Positions 44,318 through 57,440 of a stretch of 64,000 bases of DNA are shown piece by piece (within the stretch, counting starts at the first letter, position 1; each line of letters opens with the position of its first letter). Origin of the DNA: Orobanche coerulescens (lineage: Eukaryota > Streptophyta > Magnoliopsida > Lamiales > Orobanchaceae); NCBI GenBank assembly GCA_033398695.1, contig CM065801.1, forward strand, positions 104,215,170 through 104,279,169, read 5' to 3'. The position numbers and the translations under genes are program-made. The notes under the pieces were generated by a model, which was given only the letters and a program-made list of their open reading frames with translations, made no database searches and had not been told where the DNA came from.

Positions 44318-46283
44318 TGTTAGGAGTATGCCCTCGAGTGCCACTCAGAGGATGTTGAGTGAGGGCATTGCACTTGTAATTATGTAAATCAATTATATAA
44401 GGCAATGAATGTTTCTTTATTTACTGGTAGTTACTGGCATTCCTAACTCGTAAATATATATATAGAAACTAGTCCGTGTATTTGAGAGCAAAACGTTCCA
44501 CTCCTTATTGGATAAGGTGGTCGGCACTGGAAAGGTTTAATGCTCAAATACTTAATCGTTCGCAAGTCGATGAAACTTGACTGGGCGTTAAGTTTATGAG
44601 AAGACTTGTATGACGTGTTCTTTGACAAGAAGAGTGCATGTCGAACACTAATGGTTAGTGGGAGCACACGTTATAGGTATGCTAATTAGATTAGTATACT
44701 CGAACCGACTCACCCTCGATTCGTCACACGGATTTCACTCCGGGACAGTCAATAATGGAATCGAAAGGTTGTGATAGGTATTCATGAACCTTCGACTTGA
44801 GGATTTAGTAGGGATGTGCTTGTGACGTCAAGATTTTCATTAGAGTAGTTCGACCCTATAAACCGGAAGGTGGGGGTCAACCTCGACGTGCATCTTGACG
44901 GGCAAGTAGCAGGTCCTACTGAATACCAAGATAGAATTCTTTCTCCTGTTAGTGAACGGGTTATATGTCATATGCAGTTATTGGCAGATGAGATCATAAG
45001 TCTTTGGCCAAAGCATTGGAGCTAGCTGTATTAGATGCACGAGAGCTCGATTATCTTGGTTCGCATTAACGCATGCATAGCATCAAGTACAGATGGGGTT
45101 TGACTGACCGTGACCCTATAACTTGATCGGGACATTTGAAAGAAGGGTTTATACGTATACTGGTATTCACGACAGAATGGTTCTTGAATGATCCTAATCA
45201 TTCGTTCTCAGTCGGGGTACAGTGTAGGCCACCAGGCTGGCTAGGTGGTGCTACTACTCTTTGGTTCCTCCCATTGCTGACTGAGACGGACCTACCGAGT
45301 CGCGCATTAGGATTGACGACGGAATGAATCGAGCTTAATCTCTCATTATGAATATTAGATATTGGATATCTAATTTGAGACATTGGATGTCTAAATCGAT
45401 TTATTGGATAAATTGATTTACGGCCTAATGGATTAAATAAATTACTGGGTGATCAATTTAATTCATGAATATAATTATTTCTTAGAGAAATTAATTATGT
45501 TATTTTGTATTTGATATGTTTAATTAATTGTATTAATTAAACAATATAAATACATTGGAACGGAATTGGAGTTTATCTGTTTGGACTCTCGGGAGTCCGA
45601 AACGAACCGAACTCGTCTGATTTCTTCTAGAGGCCGGCCCCCACCTTGATTTCCTACCTTGGTCATTGTCTTGTTTTCTTGTTGGAAGACTTTTGACATA
45701 TGAGATTTCATATCTCTTATTATAAGGTTAAAGGTGATTTTGTGGGTGGAATCTTATCTTGTGAATGATTTTAAGACCAAAATAAAACTCTCATTCTCAC
45801 AACCTTGCAAGCTCACGGCAGCCTCATTTTTGAGAGAGTGTGAGAGAAAACTTGGTCTTGTGTTTTTCATCATTCACATTTTCTTAGAGAAAAATTGTTG
45901 AGAGATATATTATACACTTAGAGTGTAATAATAAAAGCTTCATCACTTGATTCTAGCCGTAACCTTAGAGGTTAATCGAGTGTTGTTGTTCCGATCGTTT
46001 TTCCGGCGCGTGGCAAGTAGAGACGCGGTGCTTTCGGCGTTGGATCATTCTAGAGCTTGGAGCGGATTGGATTCGTAAAGATCAATCAAAGCTTGGGGAA
46101 TAGCTCAAGATAAGGTTACCATTTAATCAACGGACTTCGAGGGTTAGTTTCTTACGACTCTTGCTATTCGTTTTGATATTCGTATATACGTAGCTCGATC
46201 CATCCTCGTACGGATTCGGATCGAATTAATTTTCGTTTTACCGCTCCCGCTGGGCCTTCGTTTTTAGGCACCGAATCCCAACA
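44318..46283 (+). repeat. 5' LTR of copia-4
   Basis: 1966 bp, TGTTAGGAGTATGCCCTC to CCGAATCCCAACA. It is near-identical to the 3' LTR, with scattered substitutions. TATA-like words occur at 44390 (ttatataagg) and 45719 (ttataagg); I cannot choose between them. Confidence 0.93.
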
Positions 46284-46297
46284 GTGATATCGGAGCG
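46284..46297 (+). other. Primer-binding site of copia-4
   Basis: GTGATATCGGAGCG immediately after the LTR; a decayed form of TGGTATCGGAGC. Confidence 0.75.
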
Positions 46298-47980
46298 TAG
46301 GTCTTGCGATCGTATATACGATATTGGCATTTAGAATGCTAGATTAGATGGTGAATGGTTTGGAATCATTTTAGTCATAATCGTGGTATATGTTTTTCGT
46401 TCGTAATAATTGTATTTTTCGTAAGTTTATGTCTAAATATAAATCTTAAATTTCTGGAAAATATTATTTATATTGAAGATATGAAAGTCGGAAAATATTT
46501 ATATTGGATATCCGGTCGAAATTCTAGCCCCGAATCGTCGTCGGACGATTTTTTGGACAAAAAGGGTAATCTGGCCGAGAGTGACTCGACCGTGTCCTGG
46601 GTGACTCGGTCGTGTCCGGCGCCTGCCAAGTCATCGCCAGCAGACTCGACCGTGTCCCGGTGACTCGGCCGTCGTGTCCGGCCGCCAAGTCACCGCCAGT
46701 GCACTCCGACCGTGTCCTGGGTGACTCGGTGGTGTCCTGGCCGGCAGCTTCCGAGCGTGACTCGGCCATGCCAGGCCTGTCTACCGGCAGGATGCCGAGG
46801 GTGACTCGGTCATGCAGGCCAGTTTTCACCCCGGCTCGATTTTTCCGTGTATTCTTAAAAATTAATCTCCCGCATATTAAATTGGATGTAATATGATTAA
46901 AATGATTTATGGTATTTCATTTTATAAGGGAAATATGATTAATTGGAATATTTATGGTCGACCGAATTATTTTGAACGTTATCATATTACCGATTGTGTG
47001 AATCGATTGGATCGGTTCGTATTGTTGATTGGATCAATGTATCTCTACGCTTTCCATTTATATAGTATTTATTGGATGAATGCTTTTTGAATGGGGATGT
47101 GGTTCGTGGACTTAGTTTTGAATCGTTCGTTTTATTCGATTGGGTTGTAAAGGCCATTTTGAGCCTATTTATTTTACTAGAAATGTTTGTATCTAGGATG
47201 CAATTTTCGATGTAAAATTTATATGTAATGACGAAGACCGGAGGTAGATCCGTTTCGAGAAGACGAAGATTCTAGACGAAGACTTGTAGTTAGATACAAA
47301 GTTTTTGTTTTCTAGGAACGGTCCATGAACCACATGTTGGTAGCAACTAGGTTGTGAATGGTTGTTTCATATTGTATGAATGCCACAAACGCGCTTAAAT
47401 GATTAATGTGCAATGTGTAACGTTAATCGCGAAAATTCTCCCACAATAAATTATTAAGTTTATAAGGTTTCAAGGTTTTCCTTCCCTCCATCGAGTTTTC
47501 GGGAAATTGAAATCCAAACCGGATGTGCTATGCTTCCGAGTTATCGGGGTAGTCGTTCGGGGAGGATGGATAAATTACCGGGAGCGCATTTGGATGCCTT
47601 CGGTTGGAGCAAATTTTATCCCTAGAAACCTGATAGGTTGCCGGATAAGATTCAATTGTGAAACTGATTTGCGTCGATGGTATAAACTTACCTTGTTCAC
47701 GAACCATAGAAACCATATAGGTTGAGGGGAGTGAACAAGGGGAAAAAGAAGATCGAATCATACATTAGATGGGTTGGTGTTGGACACCACTTTATGAAAA
47801 TTAATAGACTAGAAACCTGTTCGGTTGCCCTCTATTAAGATTTATAAAGAACTCGATCGCCACTATGAAGTAGAGCGACGGTTCTTCCGGATTTCACATG
47901 GGAGTGTGTTATTCCGATAAAAATAGTGGGAGCTGGGTAACAAGAATAGAAAGGACCTTAATTCTATACTCAGAACATAA
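46298..47980 (+). other. Long leader of copia-4
   Basis: About 1.7 kb between PBS and gag without a credible gene. It holds a GC-rich repeat cluster (46580-46830); the remainder is AT-rich. The segment near 47690-47960 has its mirror counterpart at 55990-56330 in copia-5. Confidence 0.7.
46580..46830. repeat. GTGACTCGGTCGTGTCC repeat cluster in the copia-4 leader
   Basis: About eight copies or variants (gtgactcgaccgtgtcc, gtgactcggtcgtgtcc, gtgactcggccatgcc and others) with interleaved gccaagtcaccgccag words. It is strikingly GC-rich against AT-rich flanks. Confidence 0.8.
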
Positions 47981-48830
47981 TTGAATGAGTCATTAATTAA
48001 TCTGTTATACTTAATGCAGACAAATCTCAATATGACAATGAATCCACTCGCAATTCTACTCGAAAAGAACACCTTAATGGGACCTAACTTTGTAGATTGG
48101 CTCCGCAATCTGATGATTGTCCTCAGTATAGAGGCACTGGGAAACGTCTTGGAGATGGACATTCCGGCGCCTCCTGTGCGGACCCGAGCCAATCAGGAAG
48201 AGATTGAAAACTACGAAAAGTGGGTTAAGGATGACGTGAAAGTCCGTGCTTATATGATGGCTTCCATGTCTAATGAGCTTCAGAGAGCTCATGATAAAAT
48301 GACTTCTGCTAGGCAGATTCTATCTCACTTAACCGAGCTTTATGGTGAGCACAGCAGAACTGCTATATATGAGATATCCAAGCAACTGTTCGGTGCAAGG
48401 ATGAAGGAAGGTGAGAAGGTTGGGGAACACGTCCTCAAAATGATATCCATGATCGAGAGATTGGAGGCTCTTGATTTTAAATGGATACTTCTCTCCAAAC
48501 TGACCTTATCCTACGGATCTCTCCGATTCCTTCTCACGGTTTGTTATGAACTTCAACCGCAATGAGATTGCATGTAACTTAGTGGCTAATGAACAACCTG
48601 GTGACCGCTCGGTCTCAAATGAAGACCCCGCGGATGAAGGAGTGCACTTGTGATTTCTTACGGACTTCGGAAGTCTAAGAATAAGAAGAAAAAGACCAAG
48701 AAGCGGATGGACCACAAGCTAAGGACCTTAAGGGAAAGGGCAAGGCCTCGATGGTTCCAAAGAAAAGAAGAAGAAGGATGTTTGTCTCAAGTGCGGTGAG
48801 TGGGCCACCGGGCTAGAGACTGTCCCGATT
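47981..48830 (+). pseudogene. gag: copia-4 gag
   Basis: MNESLINLLYLMQTNLNMT start; capsid core with NFVDWLRNLMIVLS, KVRAYMMASMSNELQ and MTSARQILSHLTELYGEH. It is intact to about residue 165, then a frameshift near 48480 (copia-5 reads DFKMDTSLQTDLILQSLP here). The zinc knuckle survives only as CLKCGEWATG (about 48785). Several small deletions relative to copia-5. Confidence 0.88.
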
Positions 48831-48839
48831 CTTCATGGC

Positions 48840-51800
48840 ACTTCGTCTGTAACTTTTAGTTTTGGAAACAAATTGTTCTGCGATCGTATTTTCTACTTCT
48901 GGATCTGGATTTTGGTGCTAGTTCTCATATTTGTACCGTGAATCGGGATCGGAACAAAGTAGGAAGCTTGAGTGGAGAAGTTATGATCACGGTCGGAAGC
49001 GGGCATAGTGTCGAGGCGACCTACATAGGATCACTTCTTTTGGGTTTAGAATCCGGCTTTGTTTTGACTTTAGAAGATGTACTTGTTTTGCCCAAGGGGC
49101 ACAAAATATTGTATCCATTAGGCCATAGACCGAAAAGGCTTTTCATTTTTCATTGGTGATGGTTCTGCAAAATTTATTTTAGAAATAAACTAGTGATCTT
49201 GCTACATTGTTTAATGGATTGTATCATCTAAATCTCAAAGAACAAAGTAGTTGTGAATACTATGACTAGAAAACGTGGTAGGGATGAAACCAATCAAGTT
49301 TTGAAATGGCATCTTAGACTTGGTCATGTTGGTCAGACCAAGGTTTACAAGATGGAAAAAGATGGACTTATGGGTCCATTGGGATCAGATCCCTTTCCTA
49401 CTTGTGAATCTTGCCTTAAAGGCAAAATGACTAAGTCCCCCTTCACAGGGACATTTGAAAGAGCCGCTGATAAACTGGGATTAATCCATACCGACGTATG
49501 TGGTGCTTTGGAAGCAGCACGTGACGGATATCAATATTACATTTACAGATGATCATACTAGGTATGGTTATGTATACTTAATGAAACATAAATCCGAGGC
49601 CTTTGAGAAATTCCAGGAATTCAAGGCCCTAGTCGAGAAACAAACTGGTAATCATATCAAAGCACTTCGGTCGGACCGAGGTGGCGAGTATATGAGTATG
49701 GAGTTTGACGAGTTCCTTAAGGAACATGGAATAGTTTCACAACTAACACATCCAGGTACTCCTCAATTAAATGGTGTGTCAGAAAGAAGGAACCGGACCC
49801 TGTTGAACATGGTCCATTCCATGCTGGGCTATACTGACTTGCCGATTCACCTGTGGGGGTATGCACTCCTGACTGCCGCGTATATCTTTAATAGATGTCC
49901 TTCCAAATATGTTCCTAAAACTCCACATGAGATGTGGGAGGGAAGGAAACCAAGTCTTAATCATATTAGGATTTGGGGATGTCCCGCCTATGTCAAGAAG
50001 ACTAAGGTGGAAAAGTTGGAAGCTAGGTCTGCGAAGGGACATTTCATTGGATTCCCATCTGGGACGACGGGATATCTATTCTACATGCCCGAAGATCGAA
50101 AGATCGTTGTTGCTTTACAAGCACACTTCCTGGAAGATGAGTTCATTCAGGAAGGCGGAGCAGGTAGAAGTATTTCTTTAGAAGAATACAATGAAACTCC
50201 TCAGGAGACACCTGTGCAAGAAACTGGAACCGAACTTTCTGAAACACAAGTACAACCACCTCGTAGGTCTAGTAGGGTGTCTCATTTACCTGAGAGGTAT
50301 GGGCTTGTGCACTTGGAGGAGCTGGGTCTCCATGAGGTTCCAAGTGATAGCCAAGAGACCGACCCGACGACCTATGACCAAGCGATGGTGGATGTAGACT
50401 CCGCGAAATGGCGTGAAGCTATGGAAGCTGAGATAGACTCGATGCATGTCAATCAGGTCTGGACTCTAGTAGACCGCCCCAAGGGCATAGTGCCTATTGG
50501 GAACAAGTGGATCTACAAGAGAAAGACTGATGGTGATGGCAAGGTTGACGCCTATAAGGCCAGGCTTGTGGCAAAGGGTTATACCCAGAAGGAAGGGATC
50601 GATTACCACGATACCTTCTCGCCCGTAGCCATGATCAAGTCTATTCGCATGATGATTGCTATAGCTGCCTACCACGATTATGAGATATGGCAAATGGACA
50701 TAAAGACGGCTTTTCTTAATGGATTCCTCGAGGAAGAAATCTATATGGAGCAGCCTAAAGGCTTTGTGTCCGAAGTCGATATTCAGAAAGTGTGCAAGCT
50801 TCAGCGTTCCATTTATGGACTGAAGCAAGCGTCGCGTAGTTGGAACCTTCATTTTGATGAGGCAGTCAAAGAGTTTGACTTCGTGCAAAATGAGGAGGAA
50901 CCTTGTGTATACAAGAGGGTTAGTGGGATCAAGATTGCATTCTTAGTACTATATGTAGATGACATTCTACTAATAGGAAATGATGTGGGAATGCTCAGTT
51001 CTGTGAAAGCTTAGCTTTCGAGTAATTTCTCCATGAAAGACTTGGGAGAAGCTACCTATATTCTTGGTATTCGACTATACCGGGATAGAGCGAAGAGAAC
51101 AATAGGTCTTTCCCAAGCCCTCTATATAGATAAAATCTTAAAGCGATTTAAGATGGATGATTCTAAAAGAGGGTTCCTACCGATGCGACATGGAATAAAA
51201 CTCGCCTTGAAGATGTGTCCTCAAAATGAGGAACAATGAAAGGAAATGAGTAATATACCATATGCTTCGGCCGTGGGTAGCCTTATGTATGCTATGTTGT
51301 GTACAAGACCTGACATCGCGCATGCTGTAAGCTTGGTGAGTAGGTTTCAGGCAAACCCAGGTAGGGAACATTGGACTGCCGTAAAGAATGTTCTCAAGTA
51401 CTTAAGAAGGACTAGAGATATGGTTCTGATGTATGGCGGTGGAGAATTGGATGTGGTGGGATTCACTGATTCGGACTTCCAAGGACTGAAGGACGACTCG
51501 ATGTCCACTTCTGGCTACATATTTACTCTTAATGGAGGAGCGGTATCTTGGCGTAGTGCCAAGCAAAGCGCGACTGCTGATTCCACCTGTCAGGCTGAGT
51601 ATCAAGCAGCCTCGGAGGCTTCCAAGGAAGAGTTCTGGATTAAGAAGTTTTTGGGAGAACATCAAGTGATACCATGTGCTGAGCTGCCTGTTCCGCTATA
51701 CTGCGACAATGACGGAGCTGTATCGCAGGCCAAGGAGCCGAGGTTTGACAACAGCACCAAACATATTGAGAGGAAGTATCATCTCGTAAGAGAATTTGTT

Positions 51801-51938
51801 CGCAAGGGATACATTGTGCTGCACAGAGTAGACTCGGCCGACAACGTCTCCAATCCACTGACCAAGCCACTTTCTCAGACTAGCTTGGAGCGTCATCTGG
51901 AGAACATGGGTAATAGATACCATAGTGTGTGGCATTGA
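48840..51938 (+). pseudogene. pol: copia-4 pol
   Basis: The protease motif is damaged: LDFGASSHICT, with Phe where DSGA is expected (about 48906). GAG-pre (KWHLRLGHVGQTKVYKM) is followed by a frameshift at about 49540 from a small deletion. Integrase (ALRSDRGGEYMS, SERRNRTLLNMVHSM), hinge, and RT (QMDIKTAFLNG, LYVDDILLIGND) run uninterrupted for 504 aa to a TAG at 51012-51014 (TGG in copia-5). A TGA at 51237-51239 (CGA in copia-5) precedes RNase H (ADSTCQAEYQAAS, LYCDNDGAVSQ). Confidence 0.92.
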
Positions 51939-51940
51939 GT

Positions 51941-51953
51941 GCAAGTGGGAGAT
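51941..51953 (+). other. Polypurine tract of copia-4
   Basis: GCAAGTGGGAGAT directly before the 3' LTR. Confidence 0.85.
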
Positions 51954-53914
51954 TCTTAGGAGTATGACCTCGAATGCCACTCAGAGGATGTTGAGTGAGG
52001 ACATTGCACTTGTAATTATGTAAATCAATTATATAAGGCAATGAATGTTTCTTTATTTACTGGTAGTTACTGGAATTCCTAACTCGTAAATATATATATA
52101 GAAACTAGTCCGTGTATTTGAGAGCAAAACGTTCCACTCCTTATTGGATAAGGGGGTCGGCACTGGAAAGGTTTATAGCTCAAATACTTAATCGTTCGCA
52201 AGTCGATGAAACTTGACTGGGCGTTAAGTTTATGAGAAGACTTGTATGACGTGTTCTTTGACAAGAAGAGTGCATGTCGAACACTAATGGTTAGTGGGAG
52301 CACACGTTATAGGTATGCTAATTAGATTAGTATACTCGAAATTACTCACCCTCGATTCGTCACACGGATTTCACTCCGGGACAGTCAATGATGGAATCGA
52401 AAGGTTGTGATAGGTATTCATGAACCTTCGACTTGAGGATTTAGTAGGGATGTGCTTGTGACGTCAAGATTTTCATTAGAGTAGTTCGACCCTATAAACC
52501 GAAAGGCGGGGGTCAACCTCGACGTGCATCTTGACGGGCAAGTAGCAGGTCCTACTGAATACCAAGATAGAATTCTTTCTCCTGTTAGTGAACGGGTTAT
52601 ATGTCCTATGCGGTTATTGGCAGATGAGATCATAAGTCTTTAGCCAAAGCATTGGAGCTAGCTGTATTAGATACACGAGAGCTCGATGATCTCGGTTTGC
52701 ATTAACGCATGCATAGCATCAAGTACAGATGGGGTTTGACTGACCGTGACCCTATAACTTGATCGGGACATTTGAAAGAAGGGTTTATACGTATACTGGT
52801 ATTCACGACGGAATGGTTCTTGAATGATCCCAATCATTCGTTCTCGATCGGGTATTAGTGTGCCACCAGTGGCTAGGTGGTGCTACTACTCTTTAGTTCC
52901 TCCCATTCCGATCGAGACGGACCTACCGAGTCGCGCATTAGGATTGACGACGGAATGAATCGAGCTTAATCTCTCATTATGAATATTAGATATTGGATAT
53001 CTAATTTGAGACATTGGATGTCTAAATCGATTTATTGGATAAATTGATTTACGGCCTAATGGATTAAATAAATTACTGGGTGATCAATTTAATTCATGAA
53101 TATAATTATTTCTTAGAGAAATTAATTATGTTATTTTGTATTTGATATGTTTAATTAATTTTATTAATTAAACAATATAAATACATCGGAACGGAATTGG
53201 AGTTTATCTGTTTGGACTCTCGGGAGTCCGAAACGAACCAAACTCGTCCGATTTCTTCTAGAGGCCGGCCCCCACCTTGATTTCCTACCTTGATCATTGT
53301 CTTGTTTTCTTGTTGGAAGACTTTTGACATATGAGATTTCATATCTCTTATTATAAGGTTAAAGGTGATTTTGTGGGTGGAATCTTATCTTGTGAATGAT
53401 TTTAAGACCAAAATAAAACTCTCATTCTCACAACCTTACAAGCTCACGGCAGCCTCATTTTGGAGAGAGTGGGAGAGAAAACTTGGTCTTGTGTTTTTCA
53501 TCATTCACATTTTCTTAGAGAAAAATTGTTGAGAGATATATTATACACTTAGAGTGTAATAATAAAAGCTTCATCACTTGATTCTAGCCGTAACCTTAGA
53601 GGTTAATCGAGTGTTGTTGTTCCGATCGTTTTTCCGGTGCGTGGCAAGTAGAGACGCGGTGCTTTCGGCGTTGGATCATTCTAGAGCTTGGAGCGGATTG
53701 GATTCGTAAAGATCAATCAAAGCTTGGGGAATAGCTCAAGAGAAGGTTACCATTTAATCAACGGACTTCGTAGGTTAGTTTCTTACGACTCTTGCTATTC
53801 GTTTTGATATTCGTATATACGTAGCTCGATCGATCCTCGTAGGGATTCGGATCGAATTAATTTTCGTTTTACCGCTTCCGCTGGGCCTTCGTTTTTAGGC
53901 ACCGAATCCCAACA
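51954..53914 (+). repeat. 3' LTR of copia-4
   Basis: 1961 bp; the terminal TG is mutated to TC (TCTTAGGAGTATGACC). It ends CCGAATCCCAACA. It is close to the 5' LTR, with clustered differences near 52850-52910. Confidence 0.92.
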
Positions 53915-56026
53915 CCATCGTCCCAGACGGGAATCTAATGAAACGTCCCTTCGCGGACCTAGCTTCCAACTTCTCCATCTTAGTCTTCTTGACATAGGCG
54001 GGACATCCCCAAATCCTAATATGATTAAGACTTGGTTTCCTGCCCTCCCACATCTCATGTGGAGTTTTAGGAACGGATTTGTAAGGACATCTGTTCAAGA
54101 TGTAAGCGGCAGTCATTAGTGCATACCCCCACAGGTAAATCGGTAAGTCAGTATAGCCCAGCATGGAATGGACCATGTTCAACAAGGTCCGGTTCCTTCT
54201 TTCTGACACACCATTTAACTGAGGAGTACCTGGAGGTGTTAGTTGTGAAACTATTCCATGTTCCTTAAGGAACTCGTCAAACTCCATACTCATATACTCG
54301 CCACCTCGGTCCGACCGAAGTGCTTTGATATGATTACCAGTTTGTTTCTCGACTAGGGCCTTGAATTCCTGGAATTTCTCAAAGGCCTCGGATTTATGTT
54401 TCATTAAGTATACAAAACCATACCTAGTATGATCATCCGTAAACATAATGAAATATTGATATCCGTCATGTGCTGCTTCCAAAGCACCACATACGTCGCT
54501 ATGGATTAATCCCAGTTTATCAGCGGCTCTTTCAAAAGTTCCTGTGAATGGGGACTTAGTCATTTTGCCTTTAAGGCAAGATTCACAAGTAGGAAAGGGA
54601 TACGATCCCAATGGACCCATAAGTCCATCCTTTTCCATCTTGTAAACCTTGGTCTGACCAACATGACCAAGTCTAAGATGCCATTTCAAAACATGATTGG
54701 TTTCATCTCTACCACATTTTCTAGTCATAGTATTCACAACTACTTTCTTGCTGAGATTTAGATGATACAATCGATTTAACAATGTAGCAATACCCACTAG
54801 TTTATTTCTGAAATAAATTTTGCAGGAACCATCACCAATGAAAAATGAAAAGCCTTTTCGGTCCATGACCGGAATAGATACAATATTTTTGTGCCCCTTG
54901 GGCACAACCAGTACATCTTTTAAAGTCAAAACAAATCCGGATTCTAAACCCAAAAAAGTGATCCTATGTCGGTCGCCTCGACACTATGCCCGCTTCCGAC
55001 TGTGATCATAACTTCTCCAGCTCCAAGCTTCCTACTTTGTTCCAGATCCTGATTCACGGTACAAATATGAGAACTAGCACCAGAATCCAGTATCCAGGAA
55101 GTAGAAAATACAGTAGCAGAACAATTTGTTTCCAAAACTAAAAGTTCTGTACCTGAAGTGCCATGAAGAATCGGACAGTCTCTAGCCCAGTGGCCCAACT
55201 CACCGCACTTGAGACAAGTATCTTTCTGCTTCTTGCCTTTTGGAACCATTGGGGCCTTTCCCTTTCTTTTAAGGTCCCTAACTTGTGGTCCAGTCTACTT
55301 CTTGGTCTTTTTCTTCTTATTCTTAGACTTCCAAAGTCCAGAAGAAATCATAAGGGCAGACTCCTTCATCCGCGGAGTCTTCATCTGAGACTGAGCAGTC
55401 ACCAGTTTGTTTATTAGCCCAGCTAAGTTCTATGCAATCTCATTGCAGTTGAAGTTCATAACAAACTGTGAGAAGGAATCAGGGAGAGACTGAAGGATAA
55501 GGTCGGTTTGGAGAGAAGTATCCATTTTAAAATCAAGAGCCTCCAATGTCTCGATCATGGATATCATTTTGAGGACGTGTTCCCCAACTTTCTCACCTTC
55601 CTTCATCCTTGCACCGAACAGTTGCTTGGATATCTCATATCTAGCAGTTCTGTTGTGCTCACCATAAAGCTCGGTTAAGTGAGATAGAATCTGCCTAGCA
55701 GAAGTCATTTTCTCATGAGCTCTCTGAAGCTCATTAGACATGGAAGCCATCATATAAGCACGGACTTTCACGTCATCCTTAACCCAATTTTCGTGGTTTT
55801 CAATCTCTTCCTGATTGGCTCGGGTCCGCACAGGAGGCACCGGAATGTCCGTCTCCAAGACGTATCCCAGTGCCTCTATACTGAGGACAATCATCAGATT
55901 GCGGAGCCGATCCACAAAGTTAAGTCCCATTAAGGTGTTCTTTTCGAGCAGAATTGCGAGTGGATTCATTGTCATATTGAGATTTGTCTGCATTAAGTAT
56001 AACAGATTAATTAGTGACTCATTCAA
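53915..56026 (-). pseudogene. copia-5 gag, protease and integrase
   Basis: Minus strand: gag 56026-55430 (same start as copia-4 gag), a stop at 55430-55432, then basic sequence, zinc knuckle CLKCGELGHWARDC (about 55215) and protease WILDSGASSHICT (about 55090, intact DSGA). A frameshift near 54950 is followed by GAG-pre and an integrase frame (ALRSDRGGEYMS, SERRNRTLLNMVHSM) read without interruption to the copia-4 junction. Confidence 0.9.
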
Positions 56027-56330
56027 TTATGTTCTGAGTATAGAATTAAGGTCTTTTCTATTCTTGTTACCCAGCTCCCACTATTTTTATCGGAATAACA
56101 CACTCCCATGTGAAATCCGGAAGTATCGTCGCTCTACTTCATAGTGGTGATCGAGTTCTTTATAAAATTTAATAGAGGGCAACCGAACAGGTTTCTAGTC
56201 TATTAATTTTCATAAAGTAGTGTCCAACACCAACCCATCTAATGGATGATTTGATCTTCTTTTCCCCTTGTTCACTCCCCTCAACCTATACGGTTTCTAT
56301 GGTTCGTGAACAAGTTAATTTTATACCATC
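56027..56330 (-). other. copia-5 leader fragment
   Basis: Matches the reverse complement of the copia-4 leader just before gag (about 47690-47980). It is cut at 56330 by a gypsy LTR; flank ccatc. Confidence 0.8.
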
Positions 56331-57276
56331 TGTAACACCCCCGAAATCAAACCGGGAATATTACACGCCACAGACCCTCTCCATGAGGATCCACCAGGCT
56401 AGACATCTAAACAACACAACTCATTACATACCGACATGATAAAATACCAAATCAACATACTAACTTGGTCGTTCATCACAAACATACACGTCAAAATGCA
56501 CATTTCTATTTCGACTCATACCCATGCAAGGGCAAAATACACTCGCAAACCAAAAGTATGATAGAAGAAAGACCATACACAAACTTCGACTTACTGCATC
56601 CAATACTGGCCTTCGTGTGATTAGTATCATTCGCCTTCCATCATCCTTCGCGTCGATCCTGTGTTTTGCTCCCAAACCTGCATGTACCTGGATGCAAAAA
56701 TAGACATCCACCCCCCGAATACTCGGGGGTTAGCAAAACTCCACTGTTTTGCTAGTACAAGTATAAAGTGCAAATACGAGCCATACAAAACACATTCCGA
56801 GAATACAACAAAAGACTTCCAGAGATATTTGATAATTAAAATAGTTCAAGTCTTGAAAGTAGAAACCAAACCAAGAAAGTACTTTGAAAACATTTTCAAA
56901 TCTCGGGAGTTTTCGAAAACATTTGTGATAGTAAAGTTCTTAATTCTTCAAAACCCTCTTAGGGTCACCGCCCCATAGTTCATTTTCCAAAAATGCAAAA
57001 CCGATTAACAAAACACGGGGTTCACAACCCAATTCATTCCAGTCACAAAACACAGGGTCCACGACCCAACCATTTCGATCACCAATACAGGGTCCACGAC
57101 CCGTTCATTCACATCAATTCACTTCCAAAAATACATTACACATAACACATTATGTTTATGCCATTTTAGCCAAACACCAAGATTCGATATATAATGTCTC
57201 TTGACTCCGAGCAACAAGCATTGTGATACTCCGGACATATCACAATTAATCATCGTTACAAACATTCTGGCAATTC

Positions 57277-57440
57277 TCACGACCCGGTCCGGCCCTCAAG
57301 CCACCAAGTCCCTGTGTGCCCCGTCGAGCAATCCCCAGGTGAGAATGCCCACTCAAAGTAACCCTCGCGACCCGATCCAGCCGCTAAGCTACCAGGTCCC
57401 CGTGTGACCCCGTCGGGTCAATCCCCGAGTGAGAGTACCC
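57277..57440. repeat. Minisatellite in LTR-B
   Basis: Two diverged units of about 85 bp (cgacccggtccggccctcaag / cgacccgatccagccgctaag and following). A shorter repeat, gggtccacgaccc and variants, occurs three times at 57015-57105. Confidence 0.7.

Larger units (their letters stand above)
44318..53914 (+). mobile_element. copia-4: near full-length Ty1/copia element nested in copia-5
   Basis: Both LTRs (44318-46283 and 51954-53914), PBS, a 1.7-kb leader, gag, pol and PPT. Flanks are acatc (44313-44317) and ccatc (53915-53919), a 5-bp target duplication with one mismatch, set inside the copia-5 coding sequence at the end of the integrase region (FPSGTTG|YLFYMPED). Inactive through nonsense codons and frameshifts. 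Lineage within Ty1/copia not assigned. Confidence 0.93.
40374..56330 (-). mobile_element. copia-5: Ty1/copia element split by copia-4
   Basis: Minus strand: leader and gag (56330-55430), protease-integrase (55249-53915), [copia-4 insertion 44318-53914], RT-RNase H (44317-42389), PPT, 3' LTR (42373-40374). The 5' LTR is cut off by gypsy DNA entering at 56331. It is the same family as copia-4 and is inserted into LTR-E (flank aatac). Confidence 0.9.

Noticed and set aside
46524..46896. Overlapping ORFs of about 100 codons in the copia-4 leader
   Set aside because: Products are just repeats of the GC-rich leader motif in two strands; no conserved start or domain.
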